A model generated the notes under the pieces. It saw nothing but the letters and a program-made list of their open reading frames with translations. It did not search any database and was not told the DNA's origin. Below, one piece after another: positions 24,459-31,769 of a DNA stretch of 64,000 bases. Position 1 is the first letter of the stretch, and each line of letters opens with the position of its first letter. This stretch comes from Kitasatospora acidiphila (lineage in GTDB: Bacteria > Actinomycetota > Actinomycetes > Streptomycetales > Streptomycetaceae), in the NCBI RefSeq assembly GCF_006636205.1, contig NZ_VIGB01000003.1, positions 5,694,501 through 5,758,500 of the forward strand, given 5' to 3'. Both the position numbers and the translations under genes were made by a program.

Positions 24459-25003
24459 CGCAGCTGCTCCAGTGCCTTCGCCGTGGTCTCCGGTGCCACA
24501 CCCGCCGTGAGGTCCAGCAGCACCCGGGTGGTGAACCCCTCCCGTGCCGCGTCCAGTGCGGTCGCCCGCACGCAGTGGTCGGTGGCGATGCCGACCAGGT
24601 CCACCTCGTCCACCGCATGCTCGCGCAGCCAGTCGGCGAGCGTGCTGCCGTTCTCGTCGAAGCCCTCGAAGCCGCTGTAGGCCGCGGCATGGGCGCCCTT
24701 GGAGAAGACCGCCTCGATCGCGCCCGAGGTGACCGAGGGCGCGAAGTTGGGGTGGAAGCCGACCCCCTCGGTGCCGGCCACGCAGTGCGGCGGCCAGCTG
24801 TCCACGTAGTCGGGCTCGGCGGAGAAGTGGTCGCCCGGGTCGAGGTGGTTGTCCCGGGTGGCCACGATGTGGTCGTAGGAGCCGCGCTCGGTGGCGATCA
24901 GCTCGGTGATCGCGGCCGCCACCTCGGCCCCGCCGGCCACGGGCAGGCTGCCGCCCTCGCAGAAGTCGTTCTGCACATCGATGACGATCAGGGCCCGGGA
25001 CAT
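24416..25003 (-). CDS. pncA: nicotinamidase / isochorismatase-family amidohydrolase
   Basis: 195 residues. Catalytic features of nicotinamidases are present: D9 region (IVIDVQNDF), metal site in DNHLDPGDHF, a lysine in FSKGAHAAAYSGF, the cis-peptide and nucleophilic cysteine in GIATDHCVRAT. It hydrolyses nicotinamide to nicotinate for the Preiss-Handler branch of NAD salvage. The next gene upstream on the same strand is nicotinate phosphoribosyltransferase, the following step. Its last codons lie in a 23-bp repeat array. Confidence 0.92.
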   Translation of the reverse strand: MSRALIVIDVQNDFCEGGSLPVAGGAEVAAAITELIATERGSYDHIVATRDNHLDPGDHFSAEPDYVDSWPPHCVAGTEGVGFHPNFAPSVTSGAIEAVFSKGAHAAAYSGFEGFDENGSTLADWLREHAVDEVDLVGIATDHCVRATALDAAREGFTTRVLLDLTAGVAPETTAKALEQLRAAGVVLSGEPVLG

Positions 25004-25101
25004 GGTGTTGGATCCTTGCTGAGGGTCGGGTGGCGAGCGGGGTGGCCGCTCGGGAGTGTGGCCACTCTAGGGAGTGCCGGTGGAGGGTGGAAGGGGCGCC
25101 C

Positions 25102-25225
25102 CGCCGAGGGCTGTGCCTCGCCGAAGGCTGTGCCCACTGAAGCAAGCGCCTCGCCGAAGGCTGTGCCCACTGAAGCAAGCGCCCCGCCGCAGGCTGTGCC
25201 CCGCTGGAGCACGGAAGCGGCGCCC
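25102..25225. repeat. 33-bp tandem repeat between pncB and pncA
   Basis: CGCCGAAGGCTGTGCCCACT begins a 33-bp unit at 25119 and 25152; a diverged copy begins at 25185 and a truncated one at 25102. The two full units are identical except for the last base. It occupies most of the 235-bp gap. On the minus strand it could be read as a protein repeat, but in a frame that shadows pncB, so I treat it as non-coding. Confidence 0.8.
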
Positions 25226-25238
25226 CGCCCGCCCCGGG

Positions 25239-26594
25239 TCAGTGCAGCAGCAGCTCCGTGGCGATCACCGGCTCGCCGCGGGAGAGCTGGGTGGCCGACA
25301 TCGGCAGGGCGCCCCGCGAGCGCAGGTGGCGTTCCCGGGCGGCGGACAGCGGCTCCTGGCCGACCACCTCGCCGGCCCGCACCAGCGGCACCTGCAGGGT
25401 GTGCCCGGCGAGCTCGGCGGGCAGCTCGCCGGTGCCGACCACCTCGGCCTCGGCCACCCCGTCGGCGTCCGGGCGGCGGGCCGCCCACTTGCGGCCGCCG
25501 ATGCTGGTCTTGGCGCCGGCCGAGCGCTTGGCCACCGGCACCAGCGGGGCGCCGGGATCGGTGGAGGCGGCCCGCGCGACCAGCTTGTAGACCATCGCGC
25601 AGGTCGGCTGGCCGCTGCCGGTGACCAGGCTGGTGCCGACTCCGTAGCCGTCGACCGGCGCGGCGGCGAGCGCGGCGATGGCGTACTCGTCCAGGTCGGA
25701 GGTGACGATGATGCGGGTCTGCCGGGCGCCGAGCTCGTCGAGCTGGCGGCGGACCCGGTGGGCCAGCATGGTCAGGTCGCCGGAGTCGATCCGGACCGCG
25801 CCGAGTTCGGGCCCGGCCACCTCGACGGCGGTGCGCACCGCCTCGGCCAGGTCGTAGGTGTCGATCAGCAGGGTGGTGCCGGTGCCCATCGAGGCGATCT
25901 GGGCGGTGAACGCGTCCTTCTCGCTGTCGTGCAGCAGGGTGAAGGCGTGCGCGGCGGTGCCGGTGGTCGGGATGCCGTGGGTGAAGCCGGCCTCCAGGTC
26001 GGAGGTGGCGGCGAAGCCGGCGACGTAGGCCGCCCGGGCGGCGGCGACCGCGGCCCGCTCGTGGGCCCGCCGGGCGCCCATCTCGATGCACGGCCGCTCC
26101 CCCGCGGCGGCCGTCATCCGGGACGCGGCGGCGGCCACCGCCGAGTCGAAGTTGAGGATGGAGAGGATCACCGTCTCCAGGATCACGGACTCCGCGAAGC
26201 TGCCCTCGACGGTCAGCAGCGGGGAGCCGGGGAAGTAGACCTCGCCCTCCGGGTAGCCGTGGATGTCACCCGTGAAGCGGTAGTCGGCCAGCCAGCGCAG
26301 GGTCGGCTCGTCCACCACCCGCTGGTCGGCCAGCCAGTCCAGCTGGGCGGTGCTGAACCGGAAGTTCTGCACCGCGTCGAGGACCCGGCCGACGCCGGCC
26401 AGCACGCCGTAGCGGCGACCGTCAGGCAACCGCCGGGTGAAGACCTCGAAGACCGAGCGGCGGTGCGCCGCACCGCTGCGCAGCGCGGCCTGCAGCATGG
26501 TGAGCTCGTAGCGGTCGGTGAGCAGCGCGGTCGAGTCGGCTGCCGGCGAGGTGGGCAGGGCGGTCGGTGCCGCCGCGAATGCCTGGGCGTCCAT
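25239..26594 (-). CDS. pncB: nicotinate phosphoribosyltransferase
   Basis: 451 residues. Family blocks include LLTDRYELTMLQAALRSG, EGEVYFPGSPLLTVEG, AARAAYVAGFAATSDLEAG, the phosphoribosyl-binding DSGDL and GTSLVTG, and the catalytic-histidine region TAAHAFTLLHDSE. It converts nicotinate and PRPP to nicotinate mononucleotide. I chose the ATG at 26594: TAGCAT lies 7 nt upstream on the minus strand, giving a leaderless transcript, and a longer start would begin inside that promoter. Confidence 0.94.
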   Translation of the reverse strand: MDAQAFAAAPTALPTSPAADSTALLTDRYELTMLQAALRSGAAHRRSVFEVFTRRLPDGRRYGVLAGVGRVLDAVQNFRFSTAQLDWLADQRVVDEPTLRWLADYRFTGDIHGYPEGEVYFPGSPLLTVEGSFAESVILETVILSILNFDSAVAAAASRMTAAAGERPCIEMGARRAHERAAVAAARAAYVAGFAATSDLEAGFTHGIPTTGTAAHAFTLLHDSEKDAFTAQIASMGTGTTLLIDTYDLAEAVRTAVEVAGPELGAVRIDSGDLTMLAHRVRRQLDELGARQTRIIVTSDLDEYAIAALAAAPVDGYGVGTSLVTGSGQPTCAMVYKLVARAASTDPGAPLVPVAKRSAGAKTSIGGRKWAARRPDADGVAEAEVVGTGELPAELAGHTLQVPLVRAGEVVGQEPLSAARERHLRSRGALPMSATQLSRGEPVIATELLLH

Positions 26595-26601
26595 GAGGAT
26601 G

Positions 26602-26631
26602 ATGCTACTACCGCTTAGCGTCAGTTTGACG
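26602..26631 (-). promoter_or_regulatory. pncB promoter with palindromic operator
   Basis: On the minus strand TAGCAT is the -10. CGTCA-GTT-TGACG (26619-26631), a 13-bp inverted repeat, covers the expected -35 position. This is where a repressor would block transcription. An NAD-responsive regulator of the NrtR type is a possibility, not a demonstration. Confidence 0.5.
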
Positions 26632-26782
26632 ATTTGTGCGCCCAACTGCCGGGTCGGAATCGCTCCGCGCTCCCTCGGATGGCAGCATGGGAGGTCAGAG
26701 GGGGCCTCTGCCCAGTCAGGGAGGGGTGCCCCGGCAGTGCCAGACGCAGAGCCCGTGACCCGTCCCGTGAGGAGAGCCCGCC

Positions 26783-27076
26783 GTGAGTGTCGCGCCGGCC
26801 GAGATCGAACGCCCCGAGGCCGAGAGCCTCCCGGTGGCGGAGCCGGACACGCCGTGGGTGACGATCGTCCACAACGATCCGGTCAATCTGATGAGCTACG
26901 TCCTCTACGTCTTCCAGGCCTACTTCGGCTACCCGAAGGAGAAGGCCCGCAAGCTGATGATGGACGTCCACACCCGCGGGCGCGCGGTGGTCTCCAGTGG
27001 CACCCGCGAGGAGATGGAGCGGGATGTCCAGGCCATGCACGGCTACGGCCTGTGGGCCACCCTGCAGCATGACTGA
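26783..27076 (+). CDS. clpS: ClpS adaptor protein
   Basis: 97 residues. The ClpS core is intact: PWVTIVHNDPVNLMSYV (N-degron pocket with the HNDPVN asparagine-aspartate pair), VFQAYFGYPKEKARKLMMDVHTRGRAVV and MHGYGLWATL. ClpS delivers N-end-rule substrates to ClpA/ClpC with ClpP. GAGGAGAG precedes the GTG. A DUF2017 gene follows, a pairing conserved in actinobacteria. Confidence 0.95.
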   Translation: MSVAPAEIERPEAESLPVAEPDTPWVTIVHNDPVNLMSYVLYVFQAYFGYPKEKARKLMMDVHTRGRAVVSSGTREEMERDVQAMHGYGLWATLQHD

Positions 27077-27110
27077 CGATCAGTCGGCTCCGCTGATCGC
27101 TCGAGGAAAG

Positions 27111-27148
27111 TCGCACTCCACACAATCGCACTCCAATATCGCACTCCA
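27111..27148 (+). repeat. three TCGCACTCCA direct repeats
   Basis: The decamer occurs at 27111, 27126 and 27139, in the gap between clpS and the DUF2017 gene, 34 nt before the latter's start. The spacing is 15 and 13 bp. It could be a binding array or slippage product. Confidence 0.7.
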
Positions 27149-27181
27149 ATCAATCACAAGCGTGGGACGGTAGTTGCACTG

Positions 27182-27760
27182 ATGGCTGGGTTGTTCGAGC
27201 GGACCCGAGACGGGGGCGCGGCGATCGCGCTCGACCAGGTGGAGGCCGACATCCTCCGCTCGCTGGAGGTGCAGATGCTGGAGCTGATCGGGCCCGGCCC
27301 GGGCGGCGATCCGGGCGCCGACCCGCTGGCCGCCCTGTTCGCCGAGGGCCCGACCGAGACGCCCAGCGACCCGGCGCTGGCCCGGCTCTTCCCCGACGCC
27401 TACGGCGACCCCGCCGAGGCGGCCGACCCGCAGACCCGGGCGCTGGCCGGCGAGTTCCGCCGCTACACCGAGCTGGACCTGCGGGCCCGCAAGCGGGAGG
27501 ACGCGCTGTTCGTGGTCCGCTCGCTGGACACCCTCGGCGGCGACGGCGGGGTGCTGAGCCCCACCGGCGAGGAGTGCCGGCGCTGGCTCGGCGCGCTCAA
27601 CGACCTGCGCCTGACCATCGGCATCCGGCTGGAGGTCACCGAGGACGACGAGCAGGGCCTCTACGAGCTGCCGGACAGCGACGAGCGCAAGCCGCTGGTG
27701 ATGGCCTACCTGTGGCTCGGGGCGATGCAGGAGTCGCTGCTGGAGGCGATGACCGGCTGA
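27182..27760 (+). CDS. DUF2017 family protein
   Basis: 192 residues. The family pattern is seen in LDQVEADILRSLEVQMLELI at the start, DPALARLFPDAYGD in the middle and RRWLGALNDLRLTIGIRLEV near the end. The protein is acidic, soluble and helical. It follows clpS in many actinobacteria, which suggests a link to Clp proteolysis, but no activity has been shown to my knowledge. No strong ribosome site precedes the ATG. Confidence 0.85.
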   Translation: MAGLFERTRDGGAAIALDQVEADILRSLEVQMLELIGPGPGGDPGADPLAALFAEGPTETPSDPALARLFPDAYGDPAEAADPQTRALAGEFRRYTELDLRARKREDALFVVRSLDTLGGDGGVLSPTGEECRRWLGALNDLRLTIGIRLEVTEDDEQGLYELPDSDERKPLVMAYLWLGAMQESLLEAMTG

Positions 27761-27836
27761 TCGGGGCCGTCGCGCCCGCGAGTTGGCGCCGCCGTCCGGC
27801 GGTCGGAGGCGCCGACGGGCCGCTCGGGGCTGCCCC

Positions 27837-27842
27837 TATCCT
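27837..27842 (+). promoter_or_regulatory. -10 element of leaderless mec
   Basis: TATCCT lies 6 nt before the ATG at 27849, with no Shine-Dalgarno sequence. It sets the start of the JAMM protease; the in-frame ATG 22 codons upstream would not be on this transcript. Confidence 0.5.
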
Positions 27843-27848
27843 GGCCGC

Positions 27849-28271
27849 ATGCTGACCATCACCCGAGAGCTGCACGACGCGATCGTCGCCCACGCCCGCG
27901 CCGACCACCCGGACGAGGCCTGCGGGGTCGTCGCCGGACCGGTCGGCAGCGACCGCCCGGAGCGGTTCATCCCGATGCTGAACGCGGCCCGCTCGCCCAC
28001 CTTCTACGAGTTCGACTCGGCCGACCTGCTCAAGCTCTACCGCGAGATGGACGACCGGGACGAGGAGCCGGTGGTCGTCTACCACTCGCACACCGCGACC
28101 GAGGCCTACCCCTCGCGCACCGACGTCAGCTACGCCTCCGAGCCGAACGCCCACTACGTGCTGGTCTCCACCGCCGAGGGCACCGGGGCCGGCGACCCGT
28201 TCCAGTTCCGCTCGTTCCGCATCGTGGACGGAGTGATCACCGAGGAGGACGTCCAGGTGGTCGACGCCTGA
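27849..28271 (+). CDS. mec: Mec-type JAMM metalloprotease of the CysO pathway
   Basis: 140 residues. The JAMM zinc motif is complete: E23, H79-S-H81 and D92 (HSHTATEAYPSRTD). In Mycobacterium tuberculosis, Mec(+) cleaves the CysO-cysteine adduct to release cysteine. Here it lies just upstream of the CysO and CysM genes, supporting the same job. The CysO C-terminus carries two residues past the diglycine, so this protease may also trim the precursor. Zn-dependent and cytoplasmic. Confidence 0.88.
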   Translation: MLTITRELHDAIVAHARADHPDEACGVVAGPVGSDRPERFIPMLNAARSPTFYEFDSADLLKLYREMDDRDEEPVVVYHSHTATEAYPSRTDVSYASEPNAHYVLVSTAEGTGAGDPFQFRSFRIVDGVITEEDVQVVDA

Positions 28272-28398
28272 CCGGCAGGGCCGGCGGTCCGGGCCGACCG
28301 ACCCGCCGGCCACCCGGGCGCTCCCGGTGTATCTCAGCACTCGGGAGGAAATCATCCGAGCAGCGAGACGGGCATGGAGGAACCCGGCCGGGAATCTA

Positions 28399-28404
28399 TA
28401 CGAT
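28399..28404 (+). promoter_or_regulatory. -10 element of the leader peptide and cysO-cysM
   Basis: TACGAT lies 6 nt before the ATG of the leader peptide at 28411. The peptide start would thus be the first base of the mRNA, so the whole cysO-cysM transcript begins with it. Confidence 0.5.
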
Positions 28405-28410
28405 GCCCGC

Positions 28411-28530
28411 ATGCGTTCCGTCGATGTGAGTACTCAGGCCCCGGGCATCCGCCTCGTGGCGCGCCTGCACATCGACCTGTGCCGGCACGCCGCGGCGATC
28501 TGTCCGGATGCCTCCCGCTGCGACACCTGA
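28411..28530 (+). CDS. cysteine-containing leader peptide of the cysO-cysM operon
   Basis: 39 residues, leaderless. The second half reads HIDLCRHAAAIC followed by a further C at position 37. The HIDLCR...C pattern matches the small putative leader peptides often annotated upstream of sulfur and cysteine genes in Streptomyces. In mycobacteria, small cysteine-rich upstream frames attenuate downstream sulfur genes. The next gene is the sulfur carrier CysO, so cysteine-tRNA level could set ribosome stalling. A longer start 28 codons upstream in this frame is unsupported. Confidence 0.7.
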   Translation: MRSVDVSTQAPGIRLVARLHIDLCRHAAAICPDASRCDT

Positions 28531-28532
28531 GG

Positions 28533-28563
28533 GCGCGCCGCCCGGCCCGAGCCGGGTGCGCGC
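28533..28563 (+). terminator. GC-rich hairpin after the leader peptide (attenuator candidate)
   Basis: CCCGGC and GCCGGG pair around CCGA, extended outward by GCGCGC pairs. It starts three bases after the leader-peptide stop and ends 76 nt before cysO. The position fits an attenuator or a ribosome-site-masking hairpin controlled by translation of the peptide. Confidence 0.5.
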
Positions 28564-28639
28564 GGCCGGACGCACCGCCTTCCGCCCGAACCCGCCGCGC
28601 CCCTGCGGCCCCCACCACCACCTGCCCAGGAGCACAGCC

Positions 28640-28918
28640 ATGGCCATCGAGGTCCGCATCCCGACCATCCTCCGCAGCTACACCAACGACGCCAAGGCCG
28701 TCGACGGCACCGGCAGCAACCTCGGTGAGCTCATCGCCGACCTGGATGTCCGCCACCCGGGCATCGCCGCCCGCCTGCTGGACAACGGTGAGCTGCGCCG
28801 CTTCGTCAACGTCTACCTGAACGACGAGGACGTCCGCTTCCTGCAGGGCCTCGCCACCGGCCTGACCGACGGCGACAGCATCACCATCCTCCCCGCCGTG
28901 GCCGGCGGCGCGAAGTAA
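28640..28918 (+). CDS. cysO: CysO-like ubiquitin-fold sulfur carrier (MoaD/ThiS family)
   Basis: 92 residues. The beta-grasp fold is seen in MAIEVRIPTILRSYT, the GSNLGELIADLDVRHPGI helix, RRFVNVYLNDEDVRFL and DGDSITILPAVAGG. The C-terminus is GG followed by AK, so the diglycine that must carry the thiocarboxylate is not terminal. It would need removal of two residues, plausibly by the JAMM protease. CysO donates sulfur to CysM-bound aminoacrylate. AGGAG lies 7 nt before the ATG; cysM follows after 11 bp. Confidence 0.9.
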   Translation: MAIEVRIPTILRSYTNDAKAVDGTGSNLGELIADLDVRHPGIAARLLDNGELRRFVNVYLNDEDVRFLQGLATGLTDGDSITILPAVAGGAK

Positions 28919-28929
28919 GGCGCCGGCTC

Positions 28930-29898
28930 ATGCGCTACGACAGCCCGCTGGCAGCCGTCGGCAACACGCCGCTGGTCCGGCTGCCCCGGCTCTCCGCGGC
29001 CGTGCCGGGCAACGACGCGGGCCTGGTGACGCTCTGGGCCAAGCTGGAGGACCGCAACCCGACCGGCTCGATCAAGGACCGCCCGGCCCTGCACATGATC
29101 GAGCGGGCCGAGGCGGACGGCCGGCTCACCCCCGGCTGCACCGTGCTCGAACCCACCAGCGGCAACACCGGCATCTCGCTCGCCATGGCGGCCAAGCTCA
29201 AGGGCTACCGGATGGTCTGCGTGATGCCGGAGAACACCAGCGAGGAGCGGCGCGAGCTGCTCCGGATGTGGGGCGCCGAGATCATCCCCTCGCCGGCCGC
29301 CGGCGGCTCCAACACCGCCGTGCGGGTGGCCAAGGAGCTGGCCGCCGAGCATCCGGACTGGGTGATGCTCTACCAGTACGGCAACCCGGACAACTCCGGC
29401 GCGCACTACGCCACCACCGGCCCGGAGATCCTGGCCGACCTGCCGACCGTGACGCACTTCGTGGCCGGCCTGGGCACCACCGGCACCCTGATGGGCGTCG
29501 GCCGGTACCTGCGCGAGAAGGTGCCGGGCGTGCAGATCGTGGCCGCCGAGCCGCGCTACGACGACCTGGTCTACGGGCTGCGCAACCTCGACGAGGGCTT
29601 CGTCCCCGAGCTCTACGACGCCGAGGTGCTGACCACCCGGTTCAGCGTCGGCTCCGAGGACTCGGTCCGGCGCACCCGTCAACTCCTCGCCGAGGAAGGC
29701 ATCTTCGCGGGTGTCTCGACCGGCGCGATCCTGCACGCGGCGCTCGGGGTCGCCCGCAAGGCCGCTGCGGCGGGCGAGCGGGCCGACATCGTCTTCGTGG
29801 TGCCGGACGGCGGCTGGAAGTACCTGTCCACCGGCATCTACACCGCCGCGACCACCGACGAGGCCGTCGAGGCGCTGAAGGGCCAGCTCTGGGCCTGA
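28930..29898 (+). CDS. cysM: CysM-type O-phosphoserine sulfhydrylase
   Basis: 322 residues. PLP lysine K49 in NPTGSIKDRPA, the TSGNTG phosphate loop at about 75-81, GTTGTLMG at about 180 and GVSTGA near the end are all present. The adjacent CysO and Mec genes identify it as the CysO-dependent enzyme (CysM), not the sulfide-dependent CysK. The reaction gives the CysO-cysteine adduct from O-phosphoserine in M. tuberculosis. It is in one operon with cysO. Confidence 0.94.
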   Translation: MRYDSPLAAVGNTPLVRLPRLSAAVPGNDAGLVTLWAKLEDRNPTGSIKDRPALHMIERAEADGRLTPGCTVLEPTSGNTGISLAMAAKLKGYRMVCVMPENTSEERRELLRMWGAEIIPSPAAGGSNTAVRVAKELAAEHPDWVMLYQYGNPDNSGAHYATTGPEILADLPTVTHFVAGLGTTGTLMGVGRYLREKVPGVQIVAAEPRYDDLVYGLRNLDEGFVPELYDAEVLTTRFSVGSEDSVRRTRQLLAEEGIFAGVSTGAILHAALGVARKAAAAGERADIVFVVPDGGWKYLSTGIYTAATTDEAVEALKGQLWA

Positions 29899-29929
29899 CG
29901 TGCCGCCGCCCGATCGGTTCGACGCAGCC

Positions 29930-30409
29930 TCAACGGGCCCGTACCGCACGCTCGGTGCGGGCCCAGGTCGGTGCGTCCACCAGTCCGACCCGGCGGCGGA
30001 AGGCGGTCAGCGCCACCTCGCGCAGCTCGTCGGTCTCCAGCCAGCTGGCCCGGCCCTCCCGGTCGCCCACCGACCCCGGCGGCAGCGCCAGCACCCCGGG
30101 GCGCTGATGGTGCTTGCTGGTGATCTTGACCACGGTCGCGGTGTGCCCGTGCACCGAAAGCACCAGGCAGGGACGGTCCTTGTGGCCCGGGCCGTCTTCG
30201 AAGGGCACCTCGGCCCACCAGATCTCGCGCGGCGCCGGAGCGCCCGCCGCCGCGACCGGCCGGCGCGGTGCGGGGGTGCGGGCGGGGGCGGTGCTCGACC
30301 CGGAACCGCGCGAGCGGCGACCGAGCAGCACCGCCAGGACGAGCAGCACCAGGGCGGCGACACCGAGCAGGGGGTAGGTCGAGGCAGTGGCGTGCTGCGC
30401 GAGGTTCAT
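29930..30409 (-). CDS. membrane-anchored PemK/MazF-like protein
   Basis: 159 residues. An N-terminal membrane helix (about 12-30: LLGVAALVLLVLAVLLG) precedes an S/P/A linker and a PemK-like beta-barrel: WWAEVPFEDGPGHKDRPCLVLS and TVVKITSKHH. MazF-family toxins are normally soluble mRNA endonucleases without a membrane anchor, so this is probably a repurposed member. No antitoxin gene is adjacent. TACGGT lies 6 nt before the ATG at 30409. It converges on cysM. Confidence 0.7.
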   Translation of the reverse strand: MNLAQHATASTYPLLGVAALVLLVLAVLLGRRSRGSGSSTAPARTPAPRRPVAAAGAPAPREIWWAEVPFEDGPGHKDRPCLVLSVHGHTATVVKITSKHHQRPGVLALPPGSVGDREGRASWLETDELREVALTAFRRRVGLVDAPTWARTERAVRAR

Positions 30410-30415
30410 GCGATG

Positions 30416-30421
30416 ACCGTA
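30416..30421 (-). promoter_or_regulatory. -10 element of the PemK-like gene
   Basis: On the minus strand TACGGT is followed after 6 nt by the ATG at 30409, with no ribosome site. It favours this start over a GTG or ATG further upstream. Confidence 0.45.
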
Positions 30422-30565
30422 CCGGTGTGACAGTTGGGCAGATATCCGCCCCATGCTGCCGGTTCGTCACGGAACCGCCACGGCGCCCGCCGCACCCCGA
30501 GCCGCCCGCCCGGAGCGGATTGACTGGCTTCGGCACAGCCGTCGCAACCCCTGGAGGTGACTGGC

Positions 30566-30748
30566 GTGCGGGAAGCGTGGTCCTACCCGGAGATCGCCCA
30601 CCACATCGGCGTCCAGACCGACACCGTGCGCAGCTACCGCCGGCACGGCCTGCTCCCGGAGCCCGACTTCGTCGACGACGGGGGCCACCCCCGCTGGTAC
30701 CCCGCCACCATCAAGGCCTGGGCCCGCCGCCGCCCCGGCCACCGCTGA
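30566..30748 (+). CDS. small MerR-like/excisionase-like HTH protein
   Basis: 60 residues from a GTG 8 nt after GGAGG; a GTG three codons upstream would overlap that site. The sequence (YPEIAHHIGVQTDTVRSYRRHGLLPEPDFV, then HPRWYPATIKAWARRR) is one winged helix like those of MerR N-termini or AlpA/Xis excisionases. There is no effector domain. No integrase or attachment site is visible nearby, so it is more likely a small chromosomal regulator than phage remains. Confidence 0.75.
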   Translation: MREAWSYPEIAHHIGVQTDTVRSYRRHGLLPEPDFVDDGGHPRWYPATIKAWARRRPGHR

Positions 30749-30962
30749 CCCGCCGACGGCACCGGGCCGTCCCAAGGCGTTGGCGCGCCACCGGATCCGC
30801 GCGCCGCCCCGTTCTGGTGATTCCAACCACAGCCCGGCACGGGGACGGGGGCAAAGTGCCGCTCCGCCCTTACCCTCGACAGGCGACCGCTGCCGCTACC
30901 CACCGGTGTGACCCGGCGGTAACCAGCGTGCGCGGGACCTGGATCCGGCGGAGGGGCTCGGG

Positions 30963-31709
30963 ATGAAACTGACTGTGGTGGGGTGCTCCGGGAGCTTCCC
31001 GTCCCCCGAATCCGCCTGCTCCAGCTACCTGGTCGAGGCCGACGGCTTCCGGCTGGTCCTGGACCTCGGAAACGGTGCGCTCGGCGCCTTGCAGAGCCAC
31101 ATCGGCCTCTACGACGTCGACGCGATCGCCCTCAGCCACCTGCACGCCGACCACTGCATCGACCTGTGCGGCTACTGGGTGGCCCGCAACTACCGCCTGG
31201 AGGGCGTGCCGGCCCCGCTGCCGGTCTACGGCCCCGCCGACACCCCGGGCCGGATGGCCCGCGCCTACGACATGCCCGAAGCCCCCGGCATGACCGAGGT
31301 CTTCGACTTCCGCACGCTGCGCCCCGGCACCATCGAGATCGGCCCGCTGACCGTCACCGTCGCCCGGGTCAACCACCCGGTGGAGACCTTCGCCTTCCGG
31401 GTCGAGCACGACGGCCGTTCGCTGGTCTACTCCGGGGACACCGGGGAGAGCCCCGAACTGGTCGAGCTGGCCCGCGACTGCGACCTCTTCCTCTGCGAGG
31501 CCGCCTACACCGACGGCAAGGAGACCTACCGGGCGATCCACCTCAACGGCCGGGAGGCCGGGGAGCACGCCGCCGCCGCCCGGGCCCGCCGCCTGGTGCT
31601 GACCCACATCCCGCCGTGGACCGACCCGCAGCGCAACCTGCGGGACGCCGAGGCCGCCTTCGAGGGCCCGGTGGAGCTGGCCAAGGCGGGAGCGGTGTAC
31701 GAGGTCTGA
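30963..31709 (+). CDS. metallo-beta-lactamase-fold hydrolase (RNase Z-like)
   Basis: 248 residues. The metal motif is SHLHADHCIDL (HxHxDH), with further ligands H in ARVNHPVETF, D in YSGDTGES and H in VLTHIPPW. The closing motifs are those of RNase Z and phosphonate/sulfatase-type MBL proteins. Without the long exosite arm of RNase Z it is more likely a small-molecule hydrolase. GGAGGGGC precedes the ATG. It ends in a terminator shared with the PTS gene. Confidence 0.85.
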   Translation: MKLTVVGCSGSFPSPESACSSYLVEADGFRLVLDLGNGALGALQSHIGLYDVDAIALSHLHADHCIDLCGYWVARNYRLEGVPAPLPVYGPADTPGRMARAYDMPEAPGMTEVFDFRTLRPGTIEIGPLTVTVARVNHPVETFAFRVEHDGRSLVYSGDTGESPELVELARDCDLFLCEAAYTDGKETYRAIHLNGREAGEHAAAARARRLVLTHIPPWTDPQRNLRDAEAAFEGPVELAKAGAVYEV

Positions 31710-31717
31710 GCAGGCAC

Positions 31718-31760
31718 GCCGAAGGGGCCCGTCCGGCACTGCCGGGCGGGCCCCTTCGGC
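31718..31760. terminator. bidirectional terminator between the MBL gene and nagE2
   Basis: GCCGAAGGGGCCCG and CGGGCCCCTTCGGC form a 14-bp perfect stem around an internal GC-rich loop. It lies between two convergent stops 60 bp apart and can terminate both. Confidence 0.85.
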
Positions 31761-31769
31761 GGTATCGAC

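Noticed and set aside
24988..26091. A long minus-strand frame shadowing pncB, with a repetitive end
   Set aside because: It lies in a second frame of pncB; the repeated VGTAFGEA segment is the 33-bp DNA repeat, not a protein domain.
30566..30748. Excisionase-like HTH as a sign of an integrated element
   Set aside because: No integrase, recombination site, tRNA scar or composition change is nearby, so mobile origin is unsupported.
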